A DNA stretch of 64,000 bases from Streptomyces sp. KMM 9044. Lineage in GTDB: Bacteria; Actinomycetota; Actinomycetes; Streptomycetales; Streptomycetaceae. Both the position numbers and the translations under genes were made by a program. The DNA lies in contig NZ_CP113910.1 of NCBI RefSeq assembly GCF_024701375.2, forward strand, positions 620,001 to 684,000. Reading direction: 5' to 3'. This document shows positions 1-7,524 of the stretch, piece after piece. The notes below the pieces were generated by a model, which saw only the letters and a list, made by a program, of their open reading frames with translations, was not told the DNA's origin and ran no database searches. How positions within the stretch are numbered: the stretch's first letter is position 1; every line of letters begins with the position of its first letter.

Positions 1-31
1 TCGCGTCGTACACGTACGCTTCGGTGCTCAC
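1..31 (-). CDS. Thiolase (acetyl-CoA acyltransferase), N-terminal fragment cut by window edge
   Basis: Only the first ten codons lie in the window. They start at GTG (29-31, minus strand) and read M-S-T-E-A-Y-V-Y-D-A, which resembles the start of actinobacterial FadA-type thiolases (usually followed by I-R-T-P-R-G). The GTG overlaps the TGA of the upstream CoA-transferase (28-30) in a GTGA junction, so the two are probably translationally coupled in one acyl-CoA operon. The identification rests on a very short stretch plus context and is tentative. Confidence 0.5.
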   Translation of the reverse strand, partial: MSTEAYVYDA

Positions 32-1236
32 GAGGTGGCCTTTCGCTGAGGGTGTCGGAGCGCGGACAGCAGTCGGGGTGCGTCCCAGTCGCGGGCCACG
101 TCGTCGGTGTCGGTGCCCGGCCGGGCGGGCCCGGTGCGGACACTGGTGGGGGTGGCGGAGAACCGCGGGGCCGGTGCGGGCTGGGTGATACCGGCGTGCT
201 CGGTGAAAGTGCCACGGGCGACGAGGTGCGGGTCGTGCGGGGCCTCGCGCAACGACAGGACGGGGGCCACGCACGCGTCGGAGCCGTCGAAGACGGCGGT
301 CCACTCCTCGCGGGTGCGTTCCCTGAAGCGGGCGGCGACCCTCTCGCCCAGGGCGGGCCACCGGGTGACGTCGGTGCGGGCCCCCAAGAGCCCGGGCCCG
401 GCCTCGTCGTCGCCACCCTCGTCCTCGACGCCGAGCAGCCGAAGGAACTCGTCGTAGAACTGCGGTTCGAGCGCGCCCACCGCCATGTGTCCGCCGTCGG
501 CCGTCTCGTAGGTCCCGTAGTACGGACAGCCGCCGTCGAGGAGGTTGGCTCCGCGCCGGTCCTGCCAGGCTCCGGCGGCGAGCATGCCGTGGATCATGGC
601 GGACAGGTGGGCGGTGCCGTCCACGACGGCCGCGTCGACGACCTGTCCGGTGCCGCCCGCACGCGCGTGGTGCAGGGCGGCGAGGACGCCGACGACGAGG
701 TAGAGGGAGCCACCCGCGTAGTCGCCGAGCAGGTTGGCCGGGACGGCCGGTGGCCGACCGGGGCTGCCGATCATGCCGAGGGCGCCGGCACGGGCGATGT
801 ACGCGATGTCGTGCCCCGCCCGGTCCGCGAGGGGGCCCTGCTGGCCCCAGCCGGTCATCCGGCCGTAGACGAGGCACGGGTTGCGGGCGTGGCAGTCCCC
901 GGGACCGACGCCCAGACGCTCGGCGACACCGGGGCGGAAGCCCTCGACGAGGATGTCGGCGCGCTCGACCAGGTCGAGGACGAGGCCGGCGCCGTCGGGG
1001 GCCTTCAGATCGACGACGACGGAGCGCTTGTTGCGGTTGGTGACGTCGTACGCCGGGTCGACGCCGATTCCGGGGCCGCCGGGGCGGTCCACGCGGACGA
1101 CGTCGGCGCCCAGATCGGCCAGGAGCATCGCGGCGAACGGTCCGGGGCCGATCCCGGCCAGCTCGACCACCCGCACGCCGGTCAGCGGACCCTGCCCCGA
1201 CGACCGTGCTGGTGCAGGTACCTGTGCCTCCGTCAT
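28..1236 (-). CDS. CaiB/BaiF family (class III) CoA-transferase or alpha-methylacyl-CoA racemase
   Basis: The 402-residue protein has the usual length for class III CoA-transferases. The opening G-V-R-V-V-E-L-A-G-I-G-P-G-P-F-A-A-M-L-L-A-D-L-G-A segment, the N-K-R-S-V-V-V-D-L-K motif near residue 70 and the D-I-L-V-E-G-F-R-P-G-V segment with R-L-G-V-G motif are family landmarks. The Asp expected as catalytic residue lies in the N-L-L-G-D-Y region near residue 170. Such enzymes move CoA between acyl groups or racemise 2-methylacyl-CoA esters in the cytoplasm. It overlaps the start of a thiolase, pointing to fatty or branched acyl-CoA degradation. The family is certain; choosing racemase or transferase from sequence alone is not possible. 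The ATG start at 1236 is the first plausible one. Confidence 0.88.
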   Translation of the reverse strand: MTEAQVPAPARSSGQGPLTGVRVVELAGIGPGPFAAMLLADLGADVVRVDRPGGPGIGVDPAYDVTNRNKRSVVVDLKAPDGAGLVLDLVERADILVEGFRPGVAERLGVGPGDCHARNPCLVYGRMTGWGQQGPLADRAGHDIAYIARAGALGMIGSPGRPPAVPANLLGDYAGGSLYLVVGVLAALHHARAGGTGQVVDAAVVDGTAHLSAMIHGMLAAGAWQDRRGANLLDGGCPYYGTYETADGGHMAVGALEPQFYDEFLRLLGVEDEGGDDEAGPGLLGARTDVTRWPALGERVAARFRERTREEWTAVFDGSDACVAPVLSLREAPHDPHLVARGTFTEHAGITQPAPAPRFSATPTSVRTGPARPGTDTDDVARDWDAPRLLSALRHPQRKATS

Positions 1237-1280
1237 CGCACCCCCGGCTTTGACACAACCGATGTCACATCGATGATGCT

Positions 1281-1294
1281 AAGAACACGTTCCA
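1281..1294. promoter_or_regulatory. Palindromic operator-like site upstream of the CoA-transferase
   Basis: AAGAACACGTTCCA is a near-palindrome about 45 bases upstream of the CoA-transferase start. It fits 13 of 14 positions of the T-N2-AAC-N2-GTT-N2-A consensus I recall for KstR-type TetR repressors of lipid catabolism. The match and its position suggest an acyl-CoA-responsive TetR operator; the regulator is not in the window. Confidence 0.4.
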
Positions 1295-1516
1295 CTCGGC
1301 ACAAGAGCGGGCGAGCAAGCGCTTGGCCACTGTCCGTCCACTGTACGACGCGGTCCGTGTCCCCGCCCGGCTCAGGTGTCGGCCGGGCCTGTCCGGCGGA
1401 TCAGGTCGGAGGTGACCGGTGGCGCCGGGTTGAGACTTTTCGGCAGCGGGTCCGGACTGTTCGGCACAACCTTCCGCACAAGTGCCAAAGGGAAGTTCAA
1501 TGGAATACTTGAAGGC

Positions 1517-1750
1517 ATGCGTTTTCTTCTCGAAGTGGACATGGACGACGAGGCTTTGGCGAAGGACCCCGCGGGTGAGCTGGGGCGGATCCTGCGCTAC
1601 TGGGGCGGCAACCTGCGGCACTACCCGATGAAGGCCGGCGACGGGTCGGAGATCTACGACTCGGAGTACCGCGAGGTGGGCCGTTGGCGCATCGGGCAGG
1701 GGGAGGGGGACGAGCGGGACGGCCGGGGCCGGCGGAAGGGAGCCTCTTAA
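1517..1750 (+). CDS. Small conserved hypothetical protein (77 aa)
   Basis: The reading frame from ATG 1517 gives M-R-F-L-L-E-V-D-M-D-D-E and continues with an R-Y-W-G-G-N-L-R-H-Y motif and an S-E-Y-R-E-V-G-R-W-R-I segment. It looks like a small acidic soluble protein seen in many Streptomyces; I do not know its function. The frame stays open upstream to 1376, but that part is Gly/Ser/Arg-rich and does not look coding, so I chose the internal ATG. A GAAGG lies very close upstream (1511-1515). Its stop overlaps the stop of the convergent endonuclease V gene by four bases. Confidence 0.6.
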   Translation: MRFLLEVDMDDEALAKDPAGELGRILRYWGGNLRHYPMKAGDGSEIYDSEYREVGRWRIGQGEGDERDGRGRRKGAS

Positions 1751-2472
1751 ACCCTGCCGGGAGTTTCCCGTCTGCCGTGCGGCGTCCGGCACGGCACCTC
1801 CCGGAGGGCCCTGCGGCACAGGGCGTCCGCCCGGCGGGTGGTCTCCGGGAGGCGGTGGGCGGGAGTCAGCGCGAGGGTGTGGGCGCAGGCGTTGGCGAGG
1901 CCGGCGCGATGGCCGGCCGAGCCGCAGACCGGTTTGACGAAGTCCCGGGTGCGCAGGGCCCGGCCGACCTCCTTGATGCCCGCGAGCAGCGGGGCCGTAC
2001 TGCCGCGTGAGGTCGCCGGCGCCGTGAAGGCGAAGGGGTTCTTCGCGACGCCGATCGTCTGCAGGCCGGTGAGGACCCCCAGGTGGCCGGCGAGGCCGAA
2101 GCGGCGGGGACGGGCGAGCCCGTAGCCGTCGCAGACGACCAGGCCGGGCGGGCGCGGCGGGGCGTCGAGGGCGGCCGGCACGGTGGGGATCTCGCGGAAG
2201 GCCAGCAGACCGGGCACGTACGGGAAGGAGATCCGGCCGACGGCCGTGATCTCGGCGACGACCTCGAGGCTCGCCGCGGCCAGCACGACGGCCGTGGTCT
2301 CGTCGACGAGGTCCCGCTCGTCGTCGTACGCGACGTCGGCACCGGTGACCCGGCCCGTCCCGGGCGGCGGGCCGGGCTCGTCGAGCACCACCCGCCCGCG
2401 CAGTTCGTCCTGGACCGCACGGGCCGCTTCCTCGGCCGTGGGCCAGCCGTCGGGGATGGGTACGCTCGTCAT
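1747..2472 (-). CDS. nfi: Endonuclease V (deoxyinosine 3'-endonuclease)
   Basis: A 241-residue protein with the conserved endonuclease V blocks in order: G-A-D-V-A-Y-D near residue 45 (first catalytic Asp), P-Y-V-P-G-L-L-A-F-R-E-I-P near 85 (Tyr wedge and catalytic Glu), C-D-G-Y-G-L-A-R-P-R-R-F-G-L-A-G-H-L-G-V near 115 (second Asp), and K-P-V-C-G-S-A-G-H-R-A-G-L-A-N-A near the C-terminus. The enzyme nicks DNA at the second phosphodiester 3' of deaminated adenine (hypoxanthine) and so starts repair of deamination damage. Length is normal for the family. It is monocistronic and convergent with the small gene on its 3' side. Confidence 0.93.
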   Translation of the reverse strand: MTSVPIPDGWPTAEEAARAVQDELRGRVVLDEPGPPPGTGRVTGADVAYDDERDLVDETTAVVLAAASLEVVAEITAVGRISFPYVPGLLAFREIPTVPAALDAPPRPPGLVVCDGYGLARPRRFGLAGHLGVLTGLQTIGVAKNPFAFTAPATSRGSTAPLLAGIKEVGRALRTRDFVKPVCGSAGHRAGLANACAHTLALTPAHRLPETTRRADALCRRALREVPCRTPHGRRETPGRV

Positions 2473-2806
2473 GGTGGCGACGAGCGTACGGGGCGGGGGA
2501 CTTCGGTGTCGGGGCGGGGCCGGGCCCCGCCCCGCCGGACCTCACCTCACCTGTCGCCGGGCGCCCGCCGGACCGCAGGCAGCCCCGCCTGCCGGACGAG
2601 ATGTCCTCGACCGGGGTGCGACGCGACGTCCTGGACCCGTGTGGCGCGTCCGCTCCTTCCGCAGCCCGTGGACCGGTCCGGTGCGTGGAAGCGGTGACAG
2701 AGGTCACCCTGTCCCGGGGGGCACGGATTGGCCGATTCCGTCGTCTCTTTGAGTAACCCGCCCTATCCGCCCGGAAGCCGTCCAGCCGTCACGAGGGAGC
2801 AAGGCG
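2473..2806. other. Intergenic region between nfi and ssgD
   Basis: About 330 bases hold the divergent promoters of the endonuclease V and ssgD genes. No open frame resembles a protein. The first part is a run of G/C-rich short repeats with no strong hairpin after a stop codon. The one distinct element is a Crp-like palindrome at 2694-2707, annotated separately. Confidence 0.6.
2694..2707. promoter_or_regulatory. Crp-like palindrome upstream of ssgD
   Basis: GTGACAGAGGTCAC fits the GTG-N6-G-N-CAC pattern I recall for Streptomyces Crp, and is the core of a perfect 6-base inverted repeat (GGTGAC/GTCACC, 4-base spacer). It lies about 100 bases upstream of ssgD. Regulation by Crp is inferred from the motif only. 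Confidence 0.4.
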
Positions 2807-3223
2807 TTGTCCACCGTCATCGAGCAGCCCGTCGAGGCCCGTCTTGTCGCCGCCGCGCCGCGGATGGCGCGTATTCCCGCCACTCTGCACTACGACCGGA
2901 GCGATCCGTTCGCCGTCCGCATGACCTTTCCCGCTCCCGCCACCCTGGAGGGTGTCGAGGTCTGCTGGACCTTCGCCCGCGAGCTGCTCACGGCGGGGCT
3001 GCACGAGCCCGAGGGCCACGGTGACGTCCGCGTGCGGCCGTATGGCTACGACCGGACCGTGCTGGAGTTCCACGCTCCGGAGGGAACCGCCGTCGTGCAT
3101 GTCCGCTCGGGCGAGATACTCCGGTTCCTGGAGGCGACCGGCGAGCTCGTGCCGGCCGGCCTGGAGCATCTCCAGCTCGACCTGGACCGCGATCTCGCCG
3201 AGCTGATCCGCGACGCCTGCTGA
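2807..3223 (+). CDS. ssgD: SsgA-like sporulation and cell-wall protein, probably SsgD
   Basis: The 138-residue protein has the SsgA-like (SALP) layout: a beta-rich N-terminus with P-A-T-L-H-Y-D-R-S-D-P-F-A-V, the V-C-W-T-F-A-R-E-L-L segment, G-H-G-D-V-R-V-R-P and a C-terminal F-L-E-A-T...D-L-D-R-D-L-A-E-L-I helix. SALPs occur only in morphologically complex actinomycetes, where they guide septum placement and peptidoglycan remodelling in sporulation. The subtype SsgD is inferred from my memory of its sequence and from gene order, which matches the S. coelicolor ssgD region. The start is TTG at 2807 behind a GGAG-containing ribosome site. No partner genes are adjacent. Confidence 0.82.
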   Translation: MSTVIEQPVEARLVAAAPRMARIPATLHYDRSDPFAVRMTFPAPATLEGVEVCWTFARELLTAGLHEPEGHGDVRVRPYGYDRTVLEFHAPEGTAVVHVRSGEILRFLEATGELVPAGLEHLQLDLDRDLAELIRDAC

Positions 3224-3280
3224 ACCAGCGGCGCCCGACGAGTGTTTGCGGACCGCCGGCGCGCTTGACAGCCTGCGACC

Positions 3281-3754
3281 ATGGGTACCCCCCACGCCCC
3301 CACCGACGGCCCCTCCCCCACTCCCCCGGCGGAAGGCTGGATCACCACCCCGCTCACCGAGGACCTGCTGCGCGGCGCGCTCGAGCTGGAGCGGACCCCA
3401 CAGGGAGTACAGCCGCACCGGTTGCCCGCCCGGGCCCGTGCACAGGCCGACGACGGACAGCTGGCCCTGGCGGAGGCACAGCCGTCCGGCGTCCGGCTGG
3501 TGCTGCGCACCCGGGCCACAGCTGTCGAACTGGACGCGCTCCGTACCAAGGTGGCCTACGAGGGCGCTCCGCCCCGCCCGGACGGTGTCTACGACCTGGT
3601 GATCGACGGCGGACCGGCCGGGCGGGCCCGTCTCACCGACGGCAACGTCATGGTGATGAACATGGCCACGGGCTCCGAGGAGCTCCGGCCGGGTCCCGTG
3701 GACACGGTCCGGTTCACCGGGCTGCCGGGCCGTGACAAACGCGTCGAGATCTGA
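3281..3754 (+). pseudogene. SGNH/GDSL esterase, N-terminal part ending at an in-frame TGA
   Basis: This 157-residue frame carries the N-terminal beta-sandwich-like domain (W-I-T-T-P-L-T-E-D-L-L-R-G-A-L-E-L-E...G-V-Y-D-L-V-I-D-G) that precedes the SGNH hydrolase domain in related Streptomyces esterases of about 400 residues. It ends V-E-I-stop with TGA at 3752-3754. In the relatives I remember this position is Trp (V-E-I-W-L-P-H-N-E). The same frame continues immediately as L-P-H-N-E and then the rest of the enzyme, so the gene appears to be cut by one TGG-to-TGA change. Readthrough, reinitiation or a sequencing error are alternatives. Confidence 0.75.
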
Positions 3755-3769
3755 CTCCCGCACAACGAG

Positions 3770-4495
3770 ATGACCCAGCTGGTCGCCCTGCGCACCGACG
3801 CTCCCGTGACACCGGTGGCCCCCGGGGACCGCAGGGTGTGGCTGCACCACGGCAGTTCGATCAGCCACGGCTCCGAGGCCGCGAGCCCGACCACGACCTG
3901 GCCCGCGCTGGCCGCCTCGCTCGGCGGGGTGGACCTGGTGAACCTGGGGCTGAGCGGCAGCGCGCTGCTCGACCCGTTCACCGCGCGGGCGATGCGGGAC
4001 ACGCCCGCGGACCTGATCAGCGTCAAGATCGGCATCAACCTGGTCAACATGGACCTGCTGCGACTGCGTGCCTTCGCTCCGGCCGTGCACGGTTTCCTCG
4101 ACACGATCCGCGACGGCCATCCGACGACGCCACTGCTGGTCGTCTCGCCCATTCTGTGTCCCATCCACGAGGACACCCCGGGTCCGAGCCTGCCCGACTT
4201 CAGCACCATCGGCGAGAGCCGGTTCCAGTTCGTGGCCATGGGAGACCCCGAGGAGCGGACCGCCGGGAAGCTGACCCTCGAGGGCGTACGGGAGGAGCTG
4301 GCCCGCGTGGTGAGGCAGCGGGCGGCCGACGACCCGCATCTGCACTACCTGGACGGCCGCGAGCTCTACGGCGAGGCGGACCACGCCGAACTGCCGCTGC
4401 CCGACGCGCTGCACCCGGACGCCGCCACGCACCGTCGCATGGGCGAGCGCTTCGCGAAGCTGGCCTTCGGCACCGGCGGGGCGTTCACCGTCTGA
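3770..4495 (+). CDS. SGNH/GDSL esterase, catalytic part after the nonsense codon
   Basis: This 241-residue frame begins at an ATG fifteen bases after the TGA that ends the preceding fragment, in the same frame. It holds the SGNH catalytic core: H-H-G-S-S-I-S-H-G near residue 26 (nucleophile Ser), N-L-G-L-S-G-S-A (Gly block), K-I-G-I-N (Asn block) and L-P-D-A-L-H-P-D-A near residue 218 (Asp/His). The family hydrolyses ester bonds on carbohydrates or lipids; no signal peptide is present. Relatives have Thr at the new Met position as I recall, so an ACG-to-ATG change may provide a restart. It may be expressed as a separate polypeptide, but the N-terminal domain would then have to associate in trans. 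Confidence 0.7.
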   Translation: MTQLVALRTDAPVTPVAPGDRRVWLHHGSSISHGSEAASPTTTWPALAASLGGVDLVNLGLSGSALLDPFTARAMRDTPADLISVKIGINLVNMDLLRLRAFAPAVHGFLDTIRDGHPTTPLLVVSPILCPIHEDTPGPSLPDFSTIGESRFQFVAMGDPEERTAGKLTLEGVREELARVVRQRAADDPHLHYLDGRELYGEADHAELPLPDALHPDAATHRRMGERFAKLAFGTGGAFTV

Positions 4496-4542
4496 GCCGG
4501 GCGGCCCGGCGCCCTTCCGGTCTGCGGCCCCGCGAAAACGCG

Positions 4543-4572
4543 TTGACAGCCGTCCCCGGCCCTTCGTACGGT
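4543..4572 (+). promoter_or_regulatory. Sigma-70-type promoter with AT-rich WhiB7-like upstream element
   Basis: A perfect TTGACA -35 (4543-4548) and a TACGGT -10 (4567-4572) are spaced by 18 bases. GAAAA lies just upstream of the -35, the location where WhiB7/WblC targets carry an AT-rich element. ABC-F antibiotic-response genes are common WhiB7 targets, so WblC control is plausible but inferred. Confidence 0.6.
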
Positions 4573-4608
4573 GTGCGGGATTCTGTTGCCGTCGATGGGA
4601 GAGGGACG

Positions 4609-4620
4609 TTGCTCGTCTGA
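4609..4620 (+). promoter_or_regulatory. Three-codon leader peptide (M-L-V-stop) upstream of the ABC-F gene
   Basis: TTG-CTC-GTC-TGA follows a strong GGGAGAGGG ribosome site (4597-4605) at normal spacing. Such very short upstream frames act as ribosome-stalling sensors in attenuators of ABC-F genes. The role here is inferred from position and architecture. Confidence 0.5.
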
Positions 4621-4634
4621 GGTCCGGAGACACC

Positions 4635-4716
4635 GCGTCACACCCGTGTGGTGTGCACGCAGCGTGCGACCTCGGCGTACGAGCCGTCCTCGCGGAACAG
4701 GGCTTTTTTCATGCCC
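4635..4716 (+). promoter_or_regulatory. Putative transcription attenuator with competing hairpins
   Basis: GCGT-CACACC (4635-4644) pairs with GGTGTG-C-ACGC (4650-4660). The right arm GCACGC (4655-4660) can instead pair with GCGTGC (4662-4667), so the structures exclude each other. Downstream, AGC...CCT and AGG-GCT arms can form a hairpin directly before six T residues (4704-4709), a rare tract in this GC-rich DNA. GGGC (4700-4703) can also pair with GCCC (4712-4715). This fits an antibiotic-sensing terminator/antiterminator. Confidence 0.5.
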
Positions 4717-4807
4717 GCCTCTCCCCGCCCGGCTCCCGGTCGTCGTCTTCCCGCGGTGTCTCGACACGCGTTTGCCCCGACCGCACCACGCAACCGCAAA
4801 GGCCCGC

Positions 4808-6424
4808 ATGTCCACAGCCATCACCTGTACCGCCCTGTCCTTCACCTGGCCCGACGGAACCTCCGTCCTCGATGACCTCGACGTCGCTTTCGGCCCCGGC
4901 CGGACTGGCCTCATCGGCGTCAACGGGTCAGGGAAATCAACCCTGCTGAGGCTGATCGCCGGTGAACTCCGGCCGGCCGCCGGCACCGTCCGCGTCACCG
5001 GCGAGGTGGGATACCTGCCGCAGAACATCACTCTCGACACCTCGCTGAGGGTCGACGAGGCGCTCGGTATCGCCGCACAACGGGCCGCGCTGCACGCCAT
5101 CGAGGCCGGCGACGTGGCCGAGGCACACTTCGAGACGGTCGGCGACGACTGGGACGTGGAGGAGCACGCCCTGGCCACGCTCGGCGAACTCGGTCTGCAG
5201 GGACTCGGGTTGGACCGCACCATCGGCGAGGTCTCGGGCGGCGAGTCGGTGCTGCTGCGGCTGGCCGCGCTGCTGCTGGAACGGCCCGACGTACTGCTGC
5301 TCGACGAACCCACCAACAACCTCGACCTGTACGCCCGCAGACGGCTGTACACGGCCGTCGGGAACTGGCCGGGCGTCATGGTCGTGGTCAGCCACGACCG
5401 CGAACTGCTGGAACTGGTGGACCAGATCGCCGACCTGCGCTCCGGAGAGGTGACCTGGTACGGCGGCAACTACACGGCCTACGAGGAGGCGCTGGCGGTC
5501 GAACAGGATGCGGCCGAGCGCATGGTGCGGGTCGCCGAGGCGGACCTGCGTAAACAGAAGCGCGAACTCGCTGACGCTCACGTCAAATTGGCCCGTCGCA
5601 AGCGGTACGGGCAGAAGATGTGGGACCAGAAGCGCGAGCCGAAGGTCGTCATGGGGGCACGCAAGCGGGCGGCCCAGGAGTCCGCGGGTAAGCACCGCAT
5701 CGTGCACGAGGAGAGACTCGCCGGGGCGAAGGAGCGGCTCGACGAGGCGGTGGAGGCCGTACGGGACGACGACGAGATCCGCGTCGACCTGCCGTATACG
5801 GCCGTACCGTCGGGACGTACCGTCCTCACCCTCACGGATCTCGAACTCGCTTACGGCGCCCGGGTGGAGGGCGGCTTCGAGTTGCGGGGCCCGGAGCGGG
5901 TCGCGCTGATCGGACGCAACGGCGCGGGCAAGACGACGCTGCTGCGCACCGTCGCGGGCGAACTCCCGCCGGTGTCCGGACAGGCGGCGGCGCAGGTTCC
6001 GCTGCGGTTCCTGCCGCAGCGCCTCGACGTCCTCGACGACGGGCTGAGCGTCGCAGAGAACGTGGCACGGTTCGCGCCGGGTGCCACCAACAACCGGATC
6101 CGGGCGAGGCTGGCCCGCTTCCTGTTCCGGGGCGGACGCGCCGACCAGAAGGCGGTGACACTGTCCGGCGGCGAACGCTTCCGGGCGACGCTCGCCGCGC
6201 TGATGCTGGCCGAGCCGGCGCCGCAGCTGCTGATGCTGGACGAGCCGACCAACAACCTCGACATCGCCAGTGTCCGGCAGCTCACCACGGCGCTGGAGTC
6301 CTATGAGGGGGCGCTGATCGTGGCGAGCCACGACCTGCCGTTCCTGGAGTCGGTCGGGATCACGCGCTGGCTGCTGATGGAGGAGGGGGAACTGAAGGAG
6401 ATCGCACCGGAGGCCGTCGGGTGA
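4808..6424 (+). CDS. ABC-F family ATPase (ribosome-associated, antibiotic-resistance type)
   Basis: A 538-residue protein with two ABC ATPase domains and no membrane segments. Domain 1 has Walker A G-V-N-G-S-G-K-S (residues 37-44), signature V-S-G-G-E and Walker B L-L-L-L-D-E-P-T-N-N. Domain 2 has G-R-N-G-A-G-K-T near 350, signature L-S-G-G-E and L-M-L-D-E-P-T-N-N. The Lys/Arg-rich linker between them (K-Q-K-R-E-L...R-K-R-Y-G-Q-K) is the P-site-tRNA-interaction region of ABC-F proteins. These bind the ribosomal E site and relieve translation stalls, often those caused by antibiotics. The ATG at 4808 was chosen because M-S-T-A-I-T-C matches family N-termini, although the frame is open further upstream. 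Its leader suggests drug-inducible attenuation. Confidence 0.9.
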   Translation: MSTAITCTALSFTWPDGTSVLDDLDVAFGPGRTGLIGVNGSGKSTLLRLIAGELRPAAGTVRVTGEVGYLPQNITLDTSLRVDEALGIAAQRAALHAIEAGDVAEAHFETVGDDWDVEEHALATLGELGLQGLGLDRTIGEVSGGESVLLRLAALLLERPDVLLLDEPTNNLDLYARRRLYTAVGNWPGVMVVVSHDRELLELVDQIADLRSGEVTWYGGNYTAYEEALAVEQDAAERMVRVAEADLRKQKRELADAHVKLARRKRYGQKMWDQKREPKVVMGARKRAAQESAGKHRIVHEERLAGAKERLDEAVEAVRDDDEIRVDLPYTAVPSGRTVLTLTDLELAYGARVEGGFELRGPERVALIGRNGAGKTTLLRTVAGELPPVSGQAAAQVPLRFLPQRLDVLDDGLSVAENVARFAPGATNNRIRARLARFLFRGGRADQKAVTLSGGERFRATLAALMLAEPAPQLLMLDEPTNNLDIASVRQLTTALESYEGALIVASHDLPFLESVGITRWLLMEEGELKEIAPEAVG

Positions 6425-6604
6425 CCCGGGTACGATCTGCGCGGGCCGGTCACCGGTGGTGGATCACCACGTCGCCGGGGGGGGTGGCCCGGGCCGGGTT
6501 CGCCCTGCATGATGGCTGCGCCGGTACCCGGGGAAACCGGCCGGCCCACCGGCTACCCTCGGGACCGGTGGCAGCCCTGCCCCGTCCGATACGGAGTCCC
6601 GCAC

Positions 6605-7381
6605 GTGCCCAGCAAGAAGGCTCTCGTCCGCCGCCCCGGTTCCCGACTGGCCGAAGGACTGGTGACCCATGTCGAACGGGATGGCGTCGACGTCGGCCGC
6701 GCGGTGGAGCAGTGGGAGGCGTACTGCGAGGCGCTGCGCGAGCACGGCTGGGAGACGGTCGAGGTGGTCCCGGCCGAGGACTGCCCGGACTCCGTGTTCG
6801 TCGAGGACACGGTCGTCATGTACCGGAACGTGGCCCTGATCGCCCGGTCCGGCGCTGAGTCCCGGCGCGCGGAGACCGTCGGGGTCGAGGAGGCCGTGGC
6901 CGCGCTGGGCTGCTCGGTGAACTGGGTCTGGGAGCCGGGCACGCTGGACGGCGGGGACGTGCTCAAGATCGGCGACACCCTGTACGTCGGCCGGGGCGGG
7001 CGTACCGACGCGGCCGGCATCCAGCAGCTGCGGGCGACGTTCGAACCGCTGGGCGCCCGGGTGGTCGCGGTGCCCGTGAGCAAGGTGCTGCATCTGAAGT
7101 CGGCGGTGACGGCGCTGCCGGACGGGACGGTCGTCGGCCACATCCCGAACCTGGACGCGCCCTCGCTGTTCCCCCGCTTCCTGCCGGTGCCGGAGGAGTC
7201 CGGGGCGCATGTGGTGCTGCTCGGCGGGGACCGGCTGCTGATGGCGTCGAGCGCGCCGAAGACGGCTGAACTGTTCGCGGACCTCGGCTACGCACCGGTG
7301 CTGGTGGACATCGGGGAGTTCGAGAAGCTCGAGGGCTGCGTCACCTGCCTTTCGGTGCGGCTTCGGGACCTGTACGCCTGA
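6605..7381 (+). CDS. ddaH: Dimethylarginine dimethylaminohydrolase (DDAH)
   Basis: The 258-residue protein starts at GTG 6605 (V-P-S-K-K-A-L-V-R-R-P), matching the known S. coelicolor enzyme length; the frame is open further upstream but that part is not family-like. Guanidino-modifying-enzyme motifs are present: P-D-S-V-F-V-E-D near residue 60, W-E-P-G-T-L-D-G-G-D-V-L near 115, catalytic His in K-V-L-H-L-K-S-A-V near 160, and catalytic Cys in E-G-C-V-T-C-L-S-V-R near the end. It hydrolyses N-omega-methylated arginines to citrulline and methylamines in the cytoplasm. It appears monocistronic. Confidence 0.93.
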   Translation: MPSKKALVRRPGSRLAEGLVTHVERDGVDVGRAVEQWEAYCEALREHGWETVEVVPAEDCPDSVFVEDTVVMYRNVALIARSGAESRRAETVGVEEAVAALGCSVNWVWEPGTLDGGDVLKIGDTLYVGRGGRTDAAGIQQLRATFEPLGARVVAVPVSKVLHLKSAVTALPDGTVVGHIPNLDAPSLFPRFLPVPEESGAHVVLLGGDRLLMASSAPKTAELFADLGYAPVLVDIGEFEKLEGCVTCLSVRLRDLYA

Positions 7382-7425
7382 CGGGCGGCCCCGTCCTGGC
7401 AGCAGCCTTTACGACACACATAACC

Positions 7426-7473
7426 TACGGTTTCGTAACCTGCGGATTCGCAGCCTACGATTCCGTAGGCTGC
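7426..7473. promoter_or_regulatory. Three tandem 12-bp operator palindromes at 15-bp spacing before the desaturase
   Basis: TACG-gttt-CGTA (7426-7437), TGCG-gatt-CGCA (7441-7452) and TACG-attc-CGTA (7456-7467) repeat every 15 bases, each preceded by CC. The last is the centre of a perfect 10-base inverted repeat, GCAGCCTACG/CGTAGGCTGC, with a 4-base spacer. The array ends 52 bases before the desaturase start. A TetR-type fatty-acid regulator is the likely ligand; this is inference. Confidence 0.6.
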
Positions 7474-7524
7474 CGGCGCCGCTCGCCGATACCCCACATA
7501 TGTCCCCGTCCTCTGGAGTACCGT

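Larger units (their letters stand above)
4496..4807 (+). other. Long leader region of the ABC-F gene
   Basis: This gap holds a strong promoter, a three-codon leader frame, alternative hairpins and a T6 tract (each annotated below) followed by about 90 bases without other features. The body of the ABC-F frame is open upstream through part of this region, but only the sequence from 4808 resembles the protein family. Confidence 0.65.

Noticed and set aside
4571..4807. Upstream extension of the ABC-F protein by 79 codons
   Set aside because: The extension is Arg/Pro/Ser-rich, contains the leader and attenuator, and is not seen in ABC-F proteins; ATG 4808 gives the normal N-terminus.
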